Source of the DNA: Oscillospiraceae bacterium | GTDB lineage: Bacteria; Bacillota; Clostridia; Oscillospirales; Oscillospiraceae | Assembly (NCBI GenBank): GCA_017409205.1 | Contig: JAFQTF010000004.1 | Span: forward strand, 1 to 58,846 | DNA: 58,846 bases | Direction of reading: 5' to 3' | In this document: positions 57,814-58,846 of the stretch, in pieces | Layout of the letters: each line of letters starts with the position of its first letter | How positions within the stretch are numbered: position 1 is the stretch's first letter | The notes under the pieces: model-generated | Databases searched by the model: none | What the model saw: only the letters and a program-made list of their open reading frames with translations | Told to the model about the DNA's origin: nothing | Translations under genes and position numbers: made by a program

Positions 57814-58846
57814 TTACTCGGCGACCTTCGTGGCCTTTGCGGCCTTGGCAGCAGCCATTTCAGCGCGGATCTCGGGAGTAATGTTCCAGACGAACTTGAA
57901 GGCAGCCCAGGAGCCCAGAACGAAGATGCCGGGAACCAGAACACACAGAGCCTTGATGCCGGTCAGAACGGAAGCAGCCTGAACGCCGCCAGCAGCTGCC
58001 AGTGCGGAGTCGTAACCGATCCAGCCCAGAGCCAGAACGGCAGCGGAGTTACCGATGGTCTGGCCGATACGGCGGGTCAGGTTGAAGGTGCCGTAGATGG
58101 AGCCTTCGGTACGCTTGCCGGTGAGGTACTCGTTGTAGTCGATGGCTTCACCCACCATGCCCCACTGCATCTGGATGGACATCATGCCGATACCGGAGGC
58201 CAGAGAGGACCACAGCATGTGGACCATGGCAGGAACATCCATGACCATGTGCAGGCCGAACAGGGAGATGTACAGAACGGAACCGGCCAGCAGGCTGAAG
58301 CGGATCACGGGAACCAGACCGAACTTCTTGGCCAGCATGGGAGAGAAGGCCAGAATGGCGATCATGAAGGGCATAGAGATGACGGAAGTCATGCTCATCA
58401 GAGAAACATCGCCCAGAACGTCAGCGTACATGTAGGTGCCCAGGGTGGAGGTGACATACTGCATGGTGCAGATGCAGATACCGTGGATACACAGAGCCAG
58501 GAAAGCGCGGTTGACCTTGAAGACATTCAGAATGTCGGTGAACTTGATATCGTCAGCTTCCACATTGCTTTCCACAATGTTGCGCTCCTCAGTCAGAGCA
58601 TAGTGACCATAGCAGATGACAGCACCCACAACAGCGCAGACGGTAGCACCGATGGCATAGCCCTTGGGATCGGAATCACCGAACTTGGACAGGAACACGG
58701 GGAAAAGCATAGCGGGCAGCATATTGCCGATCATGCCGCCGACACCACGGGCGGAGGACAGGGAGGCGCGCTCCTGGTCGTTGTTGGCCATGGCGGACAG
58801 CAGGGAGCCCATGGGGATGTTGAACATGGTGTAGGTTGCTTCGTAC
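57814..58846 (-). CDS. GPH-family sugar:cation symporter (N-terminus outside window)
   Basis: The visible 344 residues are the C-terminal two-thirds of a major-facilitator GPH transporter; the frame stays open to the right edge (EATYTMFNIPMGSLLS). Conserved parts are MFNIPMGSLLSAMANNDQERASLSSARGVGG in outline and MVGEAIDYNEYLTGKRTEGSIYGTFNLTRRIGQ. It resembles the GPH gene at 20510 but is a different gene. It probably imports the substrate later attacked by the creatininase-family protein and esterase. The C-terminal tail is Ala/Lys-rich. A GC-rich hairpin (57769-57793) lies between it and the next gene. Confidence 0.88.
   Translation of the reverse strand, partial: YEATYTMFNIPMGSLLSAMANNDQERASLSSARGVGGMIGNMLPAMLFPVFLSKFGDSDPKGYAIGATVCAVVGAVICYGHYALTEERNIVESNVEADDIKFTDILNVFKVNRAFLALCIHGICICTMQYVTSTLGTYMYADVLGDVSLMSMTSVISMPFMIAILAFSPMLAKKFGLVPVIRFSLLAGSVLYISLFGLHMVMDVPAMVHMLWSSLASGIGMMSIQMQWGMVGEAIDYNEYLTGKRTEGSIYGTFNLTRRIGQTIGNSAAVLALGWIGYDSALAAAGGVQAASVLTGIKALCVLVPGIFVLGSWAAFKFVWNITPEIRAEMAAAKAAKATKVAE

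Overview
The window is about 58.8 kb of a Gram-positive, strictly anaerobic Clostridia chromosome. It is probably from an Oscillospiraceae-like gut lineage, which is an inference. The support is a T-box leader, PFL fermentation genes, GPH sugar transporters, a clostripain-type protease, AGGAGG ribosome-binding sites and moderately high GC with CTG/CCC-rich codons. No rRNA and no intact tRNA is visible. The left 2 kb is an accessory scar holding the 3' half of a tRNA-Met and a second copy of its core.

Layout. 1-2.8 kb: ModE-like regulator (cut by the edge), DUF6809 protein, tRNA scar, TPR-like membrane protein. 2.9-6.6 kb: MBL hydrolase, GntP permease and glycerate 2-kinase. 6.7-10.3 kb: a CrtI-like flavoprotein with an FAD/2Fe-2S reductase, divergent from a GntR regulator with two identical 13-bp palindromes. 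10.9-17.7 kb: DUF523, ADP-ribosylglycohydrolase, clostripain-family protease, uracil/xanthine-type permease, nitroreductase. 17.9-21.9 kb: GH79-like glycosidase, TetR regulator and GPH transporter, probably for glucuronides. 22-26 kb: PH-like protein, membrane-bound XRE regulator, EamA protein, DUF4429-like protein and amidohydrolase.

26.1-33.9 kb holds the most interesting unit. A T-box leader whose specifier reads UUC (Phe) precedes an acyl-CoA synthetase, a sodium:solute symporter, indolepyruvate:ferredoxin oxidoreductase (iorA, iorB), a PaaK-type arylacetate-CoA ligase and an ACT-domain protein. Control by uncharged tRNA-Phe suggests the pathway runs anabolically: arylacetate uptake, activation to the CoA ester, and reductive carboxylation to the arylpyruvate precursor of Phe.

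34.5-49.1 kb is an envelope region. It has a membrane-anchored C69 dipeptidase, DUF6305 lipoprotein, a large ion-transporter-like permease, an unlisted 55-aa membrane protein, an AstE/M14-like zinc hydrolase, the poly-gamma-glutamate genes pgsB, pgsC and a pgsW-like gene, two PpiC-type lipoprotein foldases, a second C69 dipeptidase and a C39-like/SleB wall hydrolase. 49.1-52.5 kb carries a pyruvate formate-lyase split into a large subunit without a glycyl-radical domain and an 80-aa glycyl-radical protein, plus pflA. 52.7-55.3 kb is an ArsR-like operon with a regulator-GTPase fusion, a CPDC thioredoxin and an ArsP-like permease. 55.5-58.8 kb holds a carboxylesterase, a creatininase-family protein and a GPH transporter cut by the right edge.

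Promoters, operators and terminators were read by eye from hexamers and inverted repeats. None is experimentally shown.
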